Shown: in pieces, positions 6,991 through 14,274 of the stretch
How positions within the stretch are numbered: position 1 is the first letter of the stretch
How the letters are laid out: each line of letters starts with the position of its first letter
DNA from: Bacillota bacterium
GTDB lineage: Bacteria; Bacillota; Clostridia; Peptostreptococcales; Anaerovoracaceae
Assembly (NCBI GenBank): GCA_016284575.1
Contig: JAEEPD010000090.1
Span: 1 to 18,884, forward strand
Direction of reading: 5' to 3'
DNA length: 18,884 nt
Notes under the pieces: model-generated
Told to the model about the DNA's origin: nothing
The model's input: the letters and a program-made list of their open reading frames with translations, nothing else
The model's database searches: none
Program-made: the position numbers and the translations under genes

Positions 6991-8133
6991 CTATTCCACA
7001 GGCTCGCCGTCGATCAGGACCTTGACGACGCAGGTGCTGCTGACCATGGGATCGCCGTCCGCGATCACCAGATCCGCGTCCTTGCCCACCTCCAGGGAGC
7101 CAACCCGGTCTGCGATGCCGATCTGCTTCGCAGGGTTGATGGTTATAGCCTTCAGAGCCTCAAAGGGATCCATGCCAGCCTTTACAGCAAGGCCTGCACA
7201 GAGGGGCAGATATTCCTGGGGAATGACAGGAGAATCAGTTATAATGGACACCTGGCAGCCCTTGGATGCCAGCAGGCCGGGGGTAACCCAGGACTTGTTC
7301 TGAAGCTCGAACTTGGTTGCATGGGTAAGGGTCGGCCCCACCGCCAGAGGATAGGGACAGCCCGCCAGCTTGTCCGCGATCAGATGGCCTTCGGTCACAT
7401 GCTCTATGGTAAGGAGCACGTCGAATTCCTTCGCCAGCCTGATGGCGGTCAGGATATCGTTGGCCTGGTGAGCATGTATCTTCAGAGGGATCTCCTTCTT
7501 CAGCACCGGTATCATGGCCTCGCACTTGAAATCAAAGGCCGGGCGCTTGGAGATATCGTCCCCAGCAGCCTCCTTCTTTTCCAGGTATTCCTTGGCCTTG
7601 AACATCATATTCCTGATGACCGCCGCTGTGGACATACGGGCTGCGTTGCCCTTCTCCCTGTACACGCGCTTGGGGTTTTCGCCCAGGGCGCACTTCATGG
7701 CCACAGGGGTCTTGATTATCATATCGTCCACGCAGATGCCTCTGGTCTTGACGGCTATCCAGGTGCCGCCGATGGGATTTGCGCTGCCCTGACCGGTGGC
7801 CACAGAGGTGATGCCGGCCATAGCCGCATGCTTTATGGTGGGATCGAAGGGATTGAAGCTGTCCTCGGACCTCAGCTGCGGGGTGCAGGGATCTCCCGGC
7901 TCGTTGTAATCGTGGCCCTCAAAGCCAATACCCCAGCCGTCCAGGCCCAGGTGGCAGTGGGCATCGATAAAGCCAGGATAGACGCGCAGCCCTTCAGCAT
8001 CGATCACCTCCTCGCCCTTCTTCGGGGCGATGGACTTGGCGATCTTCTTGATCTTACCCTCCTCTACGCGTATATCCGCCACATAGGGGTCCTTTTTTAC
8101 TGCATCGTAGATCAGACCATTCTTAACGATCAT
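6991..8133 (-). CDS. Amidohydrolase-superfamily metal-dependent hydrolase
   Basis: This 380-residue protein has the composite amidohydrolase build: an N-terminal beta domain (VKNGLIYDAV, then YPGFIDAHCHLG), a TIM barrel and a returning C-terminal strand domain (GSLEVGKDADLVIADGDP). Metal-site candidates are the HxH pair in DAHCHLG (H59, H61), the histidines in KIHAHQANDI and IEHVTEGH, and the aspartate in ITDSP near the end of the barrel. It resembles uncharacterised imidazolonepropionase/aryldialkylphosphatase-like amidohydrolases, and the substrate cannot be read from sequence. There is no signal peptide, so it is cytoplasmic. ATG follows GAAGGAGGAAAA. It is the last gene of a probable operon with a cupin (63 bp upstream) and an MBL-fold hydrolase. 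Confidence 0.88.
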   Translation of the reverse strand: MIVKNGLIYDAVKKDPYVADIRVEEGKIKKIAKSIAPKKGEEVIDAEGLRVYPGFIDAHCHLGLDGWGIGFEGHDYNEPGDPCTPQLRSEDSFNPFDPTIKHAAMAGITSVATGQGSANPIGGTWIAVKTRGICVDDMIIKTPVAMKCALGENPKRVYREKGNAARMSTAAVIRNMMFKAKEYLEKKEAAGDDISKRPAFDFKCEAMIPVLKKEIPLKIHAHQANDILTAIRLAKEFDVLLTIEHVTEGHLIADKLAGCPYPLAVGPTLTHATKFELQNKSWVTPGLLASKGCQVSIITDSPVIPQEYLPLCAGLAVKAGMDPFEALKAITINPAKQIGIADRVGSLEVGKDADLVIADGDPMVSSTCVVKVLIDGEPVE

Positions 8134-8196
8134 GAGTTTTCCTCCTTCAAAACAGTTTACATATGAAAAGCCTGTCGGCTGACTTACACTAAAATA

Positions 8197-8652
8197 TCAC
8201 CTGCCGTAGGCGCCGCCCTCGTACTTGCCTGCGGTCACCACGGAAAAGTGGAATATGGGCCGATCGACCCGCTTTATGGAAAGCCTCATGTGGGGCAGGC
8301 CTGCGGGGATAAAGATCAGGCTGCTTTTGGTGATGCGGTGCTCCTCGCCATTGATGGTTGCGATCAGCTCCCCATGAAGGTTATAGGGGTCAGCGGGGTC
8401 GCTGCCGAAAAAGCCTATCAGCTCATCGCTGTCATGGGCATGCTCCTCGAAGACGGGATCTCGCTCCGGGACTGCGTAATACCAGGCGGTGTTCATCTGA
8501 AAGGAGCCGGGGCAGACATTGTCATCTATCCAGAGAATGCGGTTTGAGAACCTCTTGTACATTTCCCTGAACTCCGGCGTCCCGGTCTGGGGATCCTGAA
8601 GCTCCTGGATGATATATTTGCCGTATTCGCCTTCGTTGTTGTCGTAGATCAT
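8197..8652 (-). CDS. Cupin-domain protein
   Basis: This 151-residue protein has a single cupin barrel. Motif 1 is seen as EEHAHDSDELIGFFG, supplying two His and acidic residues of the metal site. Motif 2 is SLIFIPAGLPHM, with the P-x-G-x-x-H pattern. Cupins of this size are metal-binding isomerases, dioxygenases or small-molecule sensors, and nothing here picks one of these. Its ATG is 11 bases after the stop of the MBL-fold gene and its AAAGGAGG site overlaps that stop, so the two are probably translationally coupled. Placed between two hydrolases, it probably acts on the same metabolite. Confidence 0.82.
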   Translation of the reverse strand: MIYDNNEGEYGKYIIQELQDPQTGTPEFREMYKRFSNRILWIDDNVCPGSFQMNTAWYYAVPERDPVFEEHAHDSDELIGFFGSDPADPYNLHGELIATINGEEHRITKSSLIFIPAGLPHMRLSIKRVDRPIFHFSVVTAGKYEGGAYGR

Positions 8653-8663
8653 GGGATCCTCCT

Positions 8664-9602
8664 TTACCGCTTTCTTGGCGGAAGCGGACTGCCCTCCGGC
8701 GCTCCGTTGGGCATCATATAGGGCTGCATATTTCCGCTGTAGATAGTGTTCTGCACCTTATCTCTGAAGCCCTGAAGATATGCGGCATCGTAGTCTTCAG
8801 CCCTGCAGGCCCAGGGGTGAGGCGTCCCCTTGTCCCAATGGGCTCTGACCTTATCCAGATCATCCGCCTTCTGATGGACCGCGGAAAAGGCATTGCACCC
8901 TGCCATATCGGTATAGAGCTTGAAATATTCTATGGAATTTTCGTAGAGCCTGGCCTCGGGGAAGTTGGGCCATACGGCTGAGCCGCCCATAACACCAACG
9001 CAAAGAGCCTCTCCGTGAAGGGCCGAATTGAATATGAAGGACAGGCATCCCGCGCTGTGGCCCGGGGTGGCGATGCTCAGAAGCTTCGTATCACCCATCT
9101 TCAGGCACAGTCCGTCCTCGATCAGTATGTCGATCTTCGATGGACGGGGCTCGGAAAACGCAAATTCCGTGGGCGCCGTCTGAAGCAGATTCCAGCCCAC
9201 GCGGCTCATGGCCACCATGGCATCGGGGCAGACCTCCCTCAGGAAATAGGGAACGCCGCCGTAGTGGTCGTAATGCTCGTGACTTACAACTATCAGCTTG
9301 ACGGATGCGGCATCCAGCCCGACTCTGGCAAAGCTTTGAGCTATGTGGGCCGCCTCGCCGTTGTTGCTTCCGCTGTCTATCATCATGAGGCCATCCCCGG
9401 TATCGATCACCAGCACGCCCACGGCGCTGGTACCCATCCACCAGACATTGTCAAAAACCTTCAGCGGCTCTATTAGCTGAACCTCCCTGTCCTTGCGGAT
9501 CTTGGAGATGGCTGGTTCCGGATTGTACGGAAGATAGGGCCTGGCCTTAGACTGGGCTGCTGCCTCCACGGGAGTTACCGGCTTAAACAGTTGATCGATC
9601 AT
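8664..9602 (-). CDS. Metallo-beta-lactamase-fold hydrolase
   Basis: This 312-residue protein starts at ATG 9602-9600, chosen because AAAGGAGGG sits correctly before it. A longer frame to 9746 would run through the promoter and the opposite gene's start. The HxHxDH zinc motif is H108-E-H-Y-D-H113 (VSHEHYDHYGG). A third histidine lies in TPGHSAG (H182) and a likely last ligand is H243 (AVHQ). The acidic IDTGDGLMMIDSGS lead-in is typical of the fold. It most resembles B3-like family hydrolases (lactonases, esterases, thioesterases) and has no signal peptide, so a secreted beta-lactamase is unlikely. First gene of the MBL, cupin and amidohydrolase operon. Confidence 0.88.
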   Translation of the reverse strand: MIDQLFKPVTPVEAAAQSKARPYLPYNPEPAISKIRKDREVQLIEPLKVFDNVWWMGTSAVGVLVIDTGDGLMMIDSGSNNGEAAHIAQSFARVGLDAASVKLIVVSHEHYDHYGGVPYFLREVCPDAMVAMSRVGWNLLQTAPTEFAFSEPRPSKIDILIEDGLCLKMGDTKLLSIATPGHSAGCLSFIFNSALHGEALCVGVMGGSAVWPNFPEARLYENSIEYFKLYTDMAGCNAFSAVHQKADDLDKVRAHWDKGTPHPWACRAEDYDAAYLQGFRDKVQNTIYSGNMQPYMMPNGAPEGSPLPPRKR

Positions 9603-9633
9603 AATAGTCCCTCCTTTGTTTTGCTTAAAAATC

Positions 9634-9642
9634 ATTATACCA
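9634..9642 (-). promoter_or_regulatory. Extended -10 for the MBL/cupin/amidohydrolase operon
   Basis: On the minus strand TGGTATAAT (9642-9634) lies 32 bp before the ATG. No clear -35 is seen. It faces away from the tautomerase promoter, whose -10 is about 60 bp distant. Confidence 0.55.
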
Positions 9643-9675
9643 TGACAAAGGCATTTATTCATTTGATTCAGATGA

Positions 9676-9703
9676 TTTACAGAGCTGTTTCGCATGGTAT
9701 AAT
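9676..9703 (+). promoter_or_regulatory. Promoter of the tautomerase gene
   Basis: TTTACA (9676-9681), a 16-bp spacer ending in TGG, and TATAAT (9698-9703) give a -35, an extended -10 and a perfect -10. Confidence 0.65.
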
Positions 9704-9744
9704 TAACTAAAGTATATCCGATGCCGCGACAAGGAGGTAAAGCC

Positions 9745-9978
9745 ATGCCCTATGTAGCTATCAAATCCTATCCGAAGGACGAGGAGACCAAGAAAAAGCT
9801 GGTCGAAAAGATCAATGAAGCCGTAATGGAGATCTGCCAGGTGCCCCAGCAGGCGGTGACCATCACCTACGAGGAATTCCCCAAGGAGGAATGGCAGGAC
9901 AAGGTGGTCAAGGCCCAGGTGGAGCCCATCGCTGACAAGCTCTACATCAACAAAGGCGAAAAGCTCTACAAGGAGTAG
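9745..9978 (+). CDS. 4-oxalocrotonate tautomerase-family protein
   Basis: This 77-residue protein starts MPYVAIKSYP. The start at 9745 is fixed by AAGGAGGTAAAGCC and leaves proline as the second residue. After Met removal this becomes the catalytic Pro-1 of the tautomerase family. An upstream in-frame ATG at 9721 would bury the proline and has no ribosome binding site. The rest fits the short beta-alpha-beta family form, with one long helix (KKLVEKINEAVMEICQ) and a QAVTITYEE strand. The family moves protons in enol/keto substrates, but this protein's substrate is unknown. It is divergent from the MBL-fold operon and may act on the same compound. Confidence 0.85.
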   Translation: MPYVAIKSYPKDEETKKKLVEKINEAVMEICQVPQQAVTITYEEFPKEEWQDKVVKAQVEPIADKLYINKGEKLYKE

Positions 9979-9998
9979 TGACCTAAATACTTCAAACA

Positions 9999-10025
9999 AA
10001 AATGACGGGTCAGCCCCGTCATTTT
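9999..10025 (+). terminator. Bidirectional Rho-independent terminator
   Basis: A perfect 11-bp stem joins AAAATGACGGG (9999-10009) to CCCGTCATTTT (10015-10025), with T-rich tails on both strands. It lies between the convergent tautomerase and Sel1-repeat genes and can serve both. Confidence 0.88.
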
Positions 10026-10041
10026 GCTTTATTGGATCAGC

Positions 10042-10857
10042 CTATTCGAAGGTCCACTCGTGGCTCGGGAGCTCCTCCGCCAGCTTCTGCCTGGCCTTTT
10101 CCTGTCCCTCGATGGCGGCATTCATGCTCTTCTTATACATGACCTCGCCATCCCTGACCATCTCGTAAAGGTGATACTCCGCCATCTGGAAAAATTTCAG
10201 AGCCTTTTTTGCATCGGGCTTTGTACCGAGCCCCTTAAGGAACATGCGGCCAGCGCGAAGATAGATGGGTCCCGCCACATAAGGCCCAGCCTCATCCGTC
10301 ATGTCCATAACGCAGCGCATGTAGATGTGGAAAGCCTCGATCTCGTTCTTCTCCACATAATACCCGTTCAGATACATGTCTCCGATTTTGTAGAGCGAGT
10401 TCAGATGGCCGTCAAAAGCCCCAAGGGCGAAGTAGTGGAAGGCCTTTTCGTAATCCTTCTCCACATTTCGGCCGTAGTAATAGCAGTAGCCCAGATTCTC
10501 CTGGGCCTGACGGCAGCCGTGCTCCGCAGCCATGTGATAATACTCAACAGCTCTGGTGAAATCCTGCTCAAAGCCCCTGTTTCCGGTATAATACTGGGCC
10601 CCGAGATCGTTCATGGCGTCCTCATCGCCCTCCTTGATACCGGTCTCATAGAGGGCGGTGATATATTCCACCACTTCCTTTGGAAATGGCGCCGGCTTGT
10701 CCAGCTCCACCATCATAGACGCGATCTCGTAAGCCGTATCCTCCCCAAAGCCCGCATCTATCCCGCTCGACAGATAGAAACAGGTTTCCGGAAACTGTTC
10801 CTCGCTTAAAATATTCAGCAGATCCTTAGCACCCTCGACAATACTATATCTATCCAT
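10042..10857 (-). CDS. Sel1-repeat (TPR-like) protein
   Basis: The protein is 271 residues from ATG 10857-10855, which follows AGGAGGGATGAT. A longer frame to 11004 would run into the neighbour's terminator and lacks a ribosome binding site. Sel1-like repeats of about 36 residues are clear: AMNDLGAQYYTGNRGFEQD, AQENLGYCYYYGRNVEKDY, SLYKIGDMYLNGYYVEKN and a weaker copy near IYLRAGRMFLKGLGTKPD. Each has the L-G-x-x-Y-x-x-G core. Such alpha-solenoids mediate protein contacts. No signal peptide, so probably cytoplasmic. A TATAAT -10 sits at 10887-10882 on the minus strand. Partner and process are unknown. Confidence 0.85.
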   Translation of the reverse strand: MDRYSIVEGAKDLLNILSEEQFPETCFYLSSGIDAGFGEDTAYEIASMMVELDKPAPFPKEVVEYITALYETGIKEGDEDAMNDLGAQYYTGNRGFEQDFTRAVEYYHMAAEHGCRQAQENLGYCYYYGRNVEKDYEKAFHYFALGAFDGHLNSLYKIGDMYLNGYYVEKNEIEAFHIYMRCVMDMTDEAGPYVAGPIYLRAGRMFLKGLGTKPDAKKALKFFQMAEYHLYEMVRDGEVMYKKSMNAAIEGQEKARQKLAEELPSHEWTFE

Positions 10858-10975
10858 ATCATCCCTCCTGTTTTTACTTGTATTATACCCCATAGCATCA
10901 GAAAAAGGTCGCCCGCCGGGAGACATTTGCACGGTAAGCTCCTTGTCTGAGCCTATACTAACATATCGGTACAGC

Positions 10976-11018
10976 AAAAATACGTACAGGGAGGGGATCA
11001 GCATCCCCTCCCTGTACG
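10976..11018 (-). terminator. Very strong Rho-independent terminator after the ATPase gene
   Basis: The stem is 16 bp and perfect: 10983-10998 pairs with 11003-11018 around the 4-nt loop CAGC. On the minus strand it leads into TTTTT at 10980-10976. It closes the two-gene A+T-rich cassette. Confidence 0.9.
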
Positions 11019-11034
11019 ATAAATCATACTAAAA

Positions 11035-12012
11035 TTATTTAAACTCTACTCCAGGTATGGCCTCTATTACTTTTTCTATTGATTTACTCTGCTTGTAAAA
11101 CGCAGGCAGTTTGCCTTTTCTCTTTGGATATCGTTTATATTTTTTCATGTCTTTGGTCAGCTCTACTAAAAGATCTGTAAAATATCGCTCCCAGCTGGAA
11201 TATTGCTTACTATCCACAAAGCGTTCAGGAGCAGTGATCTTTTCCCATCCCGGGTCGCTGACAAGTCCCGATTTTAAAATCAGCCACTCAAAGGATTCTG
11301 GAAGAAAAATGCCTATTTTTTTCGGAAATAGTTTTTGTCGTTCCACAATGTCTCTGATTTCAGCCCCGAAGGCTGCCCCATCTGCAATGACCAATACACT
11401 TTTATCAACAATCGTTGAAAGCATCCTGTATATATTTGACTTCCCATTTGCTGAGATGCAATCCACCCCAATTGTTTCAGCCAATGCGTTATAGGCCTGA
11501 TAACCTGTCCCGCTATCCTCTGTCACTATCACATCTGGATGAAAGGGTAGTTTTCCCATGACCCCTGCTTCATACATATCATGCTGCTCAAGGTAAACGC
11601 GCTTAAATTTCTTATTTTTTCTTCCTGTCAGCTCATAAATCTCACAAACACTGATCGGGAGCTGGGGTAAATATGCACGAGTAATCAATAGAAAATAATT
11701 GCTGCTATTCAATACAGTCTCAGCGAACTCCTTCGAGCGGATATAATCACTATCTTCGTCAATGATAATGACGGAATTCTCTATTGCCTCAATCTGATCT
11801 TTCCAGTTGCTGCCTCTTAGTGCTATCATGTCACAATTACAACTGATTTTTGTAGCACTGGCTTTCCCATAGCGGTTGTAGTCCTCAACCATTCCGAACA
11901 GCGTAGTCTTCCCCCTGCCGCTATCGCCGGCCAATATCGTAATCTTCCGTTTCAGCTCAAATGTATATGAATTGCGGCTGTCATGGATTCTGACGGTAAT
12001 GACTCCAATCAT
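11035..12012 (-). CDS. P-loop ATPase with TOPRIM-like C-terminal half (partner of DUF4869 gene)
   Basis: This 325-residue protein begins with strands leading to a Walker A, G29-D-S-G-R-G-K-T36. Walker B is VIIIDED (D85, E86) and a sensor-like strand ends YFLLITR (about 106-112). The second half has VIVTED (E165), VLVIADGAAFG (D211) and LPESFEWLIL (238-246), an order resembling a TOPRIM/DUF4435-type nuclease fold. This part of the assignment is by eye and weaker. AAA-plus-TOPRIM proteins include OLD-family and PARIS-type defence nucleases. Its ATG overlaps the upstream gene's TGA (ATGA, 12012-12009), so the two are translationally coupled. It is more A+T-rich than its neighbours, suggesting acquisition. 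No secretion signal. A function is not established. Confidence 0.8.
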   Translation of the reverse strand: MIGVITVRIHDSRNSYTFELKRKITILAGDSGRGKTTLFGMVEDYNRYGKASATKISCNCDMIALRGSNWKDQIEAIENSVIIIDEDSDYIRSKEFAETVLNSSNYFLLITRAYLPQLPISVCEIYELTGRKNKKFKRVYLEQHDMYEAGVMGKLPFHPDVIVTEDSGTGYQAYNALAETIGVDCISANGKSNIYRMLSTIVDKSVLVIADGAAFGAEIRDIVERQKLFPKKIGIFLPESFEWLILKSGLVSDPGWEKITAPERFVDSKQYSSWERYFTDLLVELTKDMKKYKRYPKRKGKLPAFYKQSKSIEKVIEAIPGVEFK

Positions 12013-12464
12013 TGATTTTCCTCCCTCAGATACTTTGCTCCGGCGTTGAGGAATTCTTCCATGTTATGGACAATTAGTTTTTTGTCATTTAGGATTCTGA
12101 TTTCAAACTCACCAGGACCGAAATTTATCACATGAAATAGATTGATAGTAAAATTCTGCTCTTCGCCTAACTTCAAAATCCATTTTGCGCAATTATCTCC
12201 ACAATTCGAAGCGTTGAATATTTTCCCAGGATAATGCTTCATCAACAGCAGGGTTTTCACGCCACCGGATAACTCCCGTGGACTAATTCCTCCAAGCACA
12301 GGGCTTTGTATATTATGCCCGCTGATGACTTCTGATTGATCCACTTCTGCAATCAGTGCCTTGGCAAAATCATCCGTAATCCAATCTTCCTGGTAGCTAT
12401 GATTAAAAAAAACAGAAGTATTGTAAATGGCATTTTTCCTGTCACCAAAAAAAACTCTTAACAC
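12009..12464 (-). CDS. DUF4869 protein
   Basis: This 151-residue protein matches DUF4869 as remembered for clostridia: an FFGDRKNAIYNTSVFF start, then WITDDFAKALIAEVD, SPVLGGISPRELSGGVKTLL, the cysteine-bearing KIFNASNCGDNCAKWI and a closing strand with KLIVHNMEEFLNAG. The family has no known function. The CGDNC segment could bind metal or be redox active, which is speculation. The start is GTG at 12464-12462 behind GAAGGTGA. An eight-T run lies in codons 4-6. It overlaps the following ATPase gene by four bases and is probably its obligate partner, and it shares that gene's low-GC composition. Confidence 0.82.
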   Translation of the reverse strand: MLRVFFGDRKNAIYNTSVFFNHSYQEDWITDDFAKALIAEVDQSEVISGHNIQSPVLGGISPRELSGGVKTLLLMKHYPGKIFNASNCGDNCAKWILKLGEEQNFTINLFHVINFGPGEFEIRILNDKKLIVHNMEEFLNAGAKYLREENQ

Positions 12465-12772
12465 AAAATGTCACCTTCTCCCCATTTAATCTTCTCCAAC
12501 AGATTCTGGAACTTGGAATATCTGTCTCTCATTAAATCTGATACTTAGATTAATTCACTAAAATAGCTTATAGCAATACATTATAATTATATCACTATTG
12601 CGAACCGATTAAAATAACGAAAAATGCTTAGTGTCGCTTTTTAGCAACATAAAAATGTACTTCTAGAATCATTTTATAGTCCTTGAGACTGGCAATTTAT
12701 CCGTTGTCCCGTCTCCTCAAATAATATATAATTGATTCATCAATAATATCTTACTTAAAGGAGGTCATTTCT
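12465..12772. other. Intergenic region with divergent promoters (308 bp)
   Basis: This A+T-rich gap separates the divergent DUF4869 and PepV-like genes. It holds the PepV-like gene's promoter at 12704-12732. On the minus strand two TATAAT boxes (12591-12586 and 12585-12580) may drive the cassette about 120 bp from its GTG. No RNA gene or clear operator was seen. Confidence 0.5.
12704..12732 (+). promoter_or_regulatory. Promoter of the PepV-like dipeptidase
   Basis: TTGTCC (12704-12709), a 17-bp spacer and TATAAT (12727-12732) match the housekeeping consensus well. The start codon lies 40 bp downstream, after AAAGGAGGT. Confidence 0.75.
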
Positions 12773-14200
12773 ATGTCTGAAAAGTATGTATTTGATCGCG
12801 AAGAGCTTGCTCAGTGGACAGAGGCCAACAAAGCGGCCATGGTGGAGGAGCTCAAGAAATGGGTGTCCCATCCTTCTGTCTCCAGAGAAGACCTTGGAAA
12901 GCCCGGCGCTCCCTACGGCCCGGATGTGCGCGCCATGCTGGACTTCGCCCTTGAGCGCGGCAAGGCCTACGGCTTTGAGGCAAAGGATTTTGAGGGCTAC
13001 GCAGGCTCCATCTACTACGGTGATGGCGACAGCGAGCTTGGCATAATCGCCCACATGGACGTGGTCCCCGAGGGCAGCGGCTGGATCTTCGAGCCCTATA
13101 ACCCCGTGGAAAAGGACGGCTGGCTCATTGGAAGAGGCGTGGGCGACAACAAAGGCCCCGGCGTTGCAGGCCTTTACGTGCTGAAATACCTGAAGGACCA
13201 CGGCATAAAGACAAAGCATAAGATCCGTCTCATACTCGGAACCTCGGAAGAGACCGGTATGCAGGACATGAAGGAATATGTAAAGAGAGGCCTCGGCCCC
13301 ATCCCGACCCTGACCCTTGTGGCTGACGCGGGCTTCCCCGTATGTTTCGCCCAGAAGGGCGGCCTGAATGCAACAGGACGCTTCAGCGGCGGCAAGGACC
13401 TGGTGGACTTTGAAGCAGGCAGCGTTAGAAACGCAGTGCCCGATGCGGCAACTCTTAAGATAAAGAACCTCACAGCGGCAAAGGCTGCTGAGCTGATCGG
13501 AGATACAAGCGATTTCGATATCACCGAGGAAGGCGGCATCGTAACCATAATCGCCCGCGGAAGAGCCGGTCATGCGGCATCCCCCCAGAACTCCGACAAC
13601 GCCATCACCAAGGCTGCAAGAGCCGCAGAAAAGCTGGCGGCAGCAGGCGTGGATCTTGGAGCAATTCCCGCAGTTGGCAGACTCTTTACCGATTATAACG
13701 GCGGCAGCTGCGGTCTGGGCGTAGAGGATGAGGTCAGCGGAAAGCTTACCATAAACGCAGGCGTGGTCCACACCAAGGACGGCATCTGCACCCTTGAGCT
13801 GGACAGCAGATATCCCATAAGCTTTAAGGGCGACGAGCTGGCCAAGTCCCTGGAGGAGAAGATGAATGCAGAGGGCATAGAGCTTGCTGCATTCGGCGGT
13901 TCAGACCCCTTCTATATCGATCCCCAGAGCCCGGCAGTTACCACTCTCATGGGCGTTTACAGGGACATCACAGGCGATGAGACTCCTGCCTACGCAATCG
14001 GAGGCGGCACCTACAGCAAGGCTCTTCCCAATGCCGTAACCTTCGGCCCCTCCTTCCGCAGCGGAAAGAAGCCTGAGTTCCTCCCCGAGGGACACGGCAA
14101 CGCCCACGGACGCGACGAAGCCCTGAATATCGAAGACTGGATGACAGGCTTCCGCATCTACGTTGAATCCATAATCAAGCTGGATGCAATCTTAGACTAG
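12773..14200 (+). CDS. pepV: M20-family dipeptidase, PepV-like
   Basis: This 475-residue protein has the usual PepV size. M20 dipeptidases of this group are cytoplasmic di-zinc (or Mn) enzymes that cut dipeptides from imported peptides. Motifs in order: IIAHMDVVPEG (H94, D96), GRGVGDNKGP (bridging D125), GTSEETGM (catalytic E159, then E160), VADAGFP (D185), RAGHAASPQ in the lid domain, GGGTYSKALPNAVTFGP, and GHGNAHGRDE with the last metal histidine (H441 or H445) near the C-terminus. The lid insertion between about 190 and 385 is complete. It stands alone, with its own promoter and a terminator at 14243-14271. All key residues are present, so the enzyme is probably active. Confidence 0.93.
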   Translation: MSEKYVFDREELAQWTEANKAAMVEELKKWVSHPSVSREDLGKPGAPYGPDVRAMLDFALERGKAYGFEAKDFEGYAGSIYYGDGDSELGIIAHMDVVPEGSGWIFEPYNPVEKDGWLIGRGVGDNKGPGVAGLYVLKYLKDHGIKTKHKIRLILGTSEETGMQDMKEYVKRGLGPIPTLTLVADAGFPVCFAQKGGLNATGRFSGGKDLVDFEAGSVRNAVPDAATLKIKNLTAAKAAELIGDTSDFDITEEGGIVTIIARGRAGHAASPQNSDNAITKAARAAEKLAAAGVDLGAIPAVGRLFTDYNGGSCGLGVEDEVSGKLTINAGVVHTKDGICTLELDSRYPISFKGDELAKSLEEKMNAEGIELAAFGGSDPFYIDPQSPAVTTLMGVYRDITGDETPAYAIGGGTYSKALPNAVTFGPSFRSGKKPEFLPEGHGNAHGRDEALNIEDWMTGFRIYVESIIKLDAILD

Positions 14201-14242
14201 GATCAAGCGCCACAGGGCTGCTGGATATCTTAAAATAACAGC

Positions 14243-14274
14243 AAAAGCGGCAGGTCAGGCCTGCCGCTTTTATT
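14243..14274 (+). terminator. Bidirectional Rho-independent terminator
   Basis: A perfect 12-bp stem joins AAAAGCGGCAGG (14243-14254) to CCTGCCGCTTTT (14260-14271), followed by ATT on the plus strand and by TTTTGCTGTT on the minus strand. It serves the dipeptidase gene and the convergent chelatase gene. Confidence 0.88.

Noticed and set aside
7321..8166. Long plus-strand open frame opposite the amidohydrolase gene
   Set aside because: It is a mirror frame of a clear enzyme gene, and its protein has no recognisable domain. Similar long frames opposite the dipeptidase (12755-13771 minus) and the ChlI-like gene (15166-16083 plus) were rejected for the same reason.
9603..9746. N-terminal extension of the MBL-fold protein by 48 residues
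   Set aside because: It would include the promoter and the start region of the divergent tautomerase. A strong ribosome binding site marks the start at 9602.
10858..11004. N-terminal extension of the Sel1 protein
   Set aside because: It begins in the terminator of the ATPase gene and lacks a ribosome binding site. AGGAGGG before 10857 decides the start.
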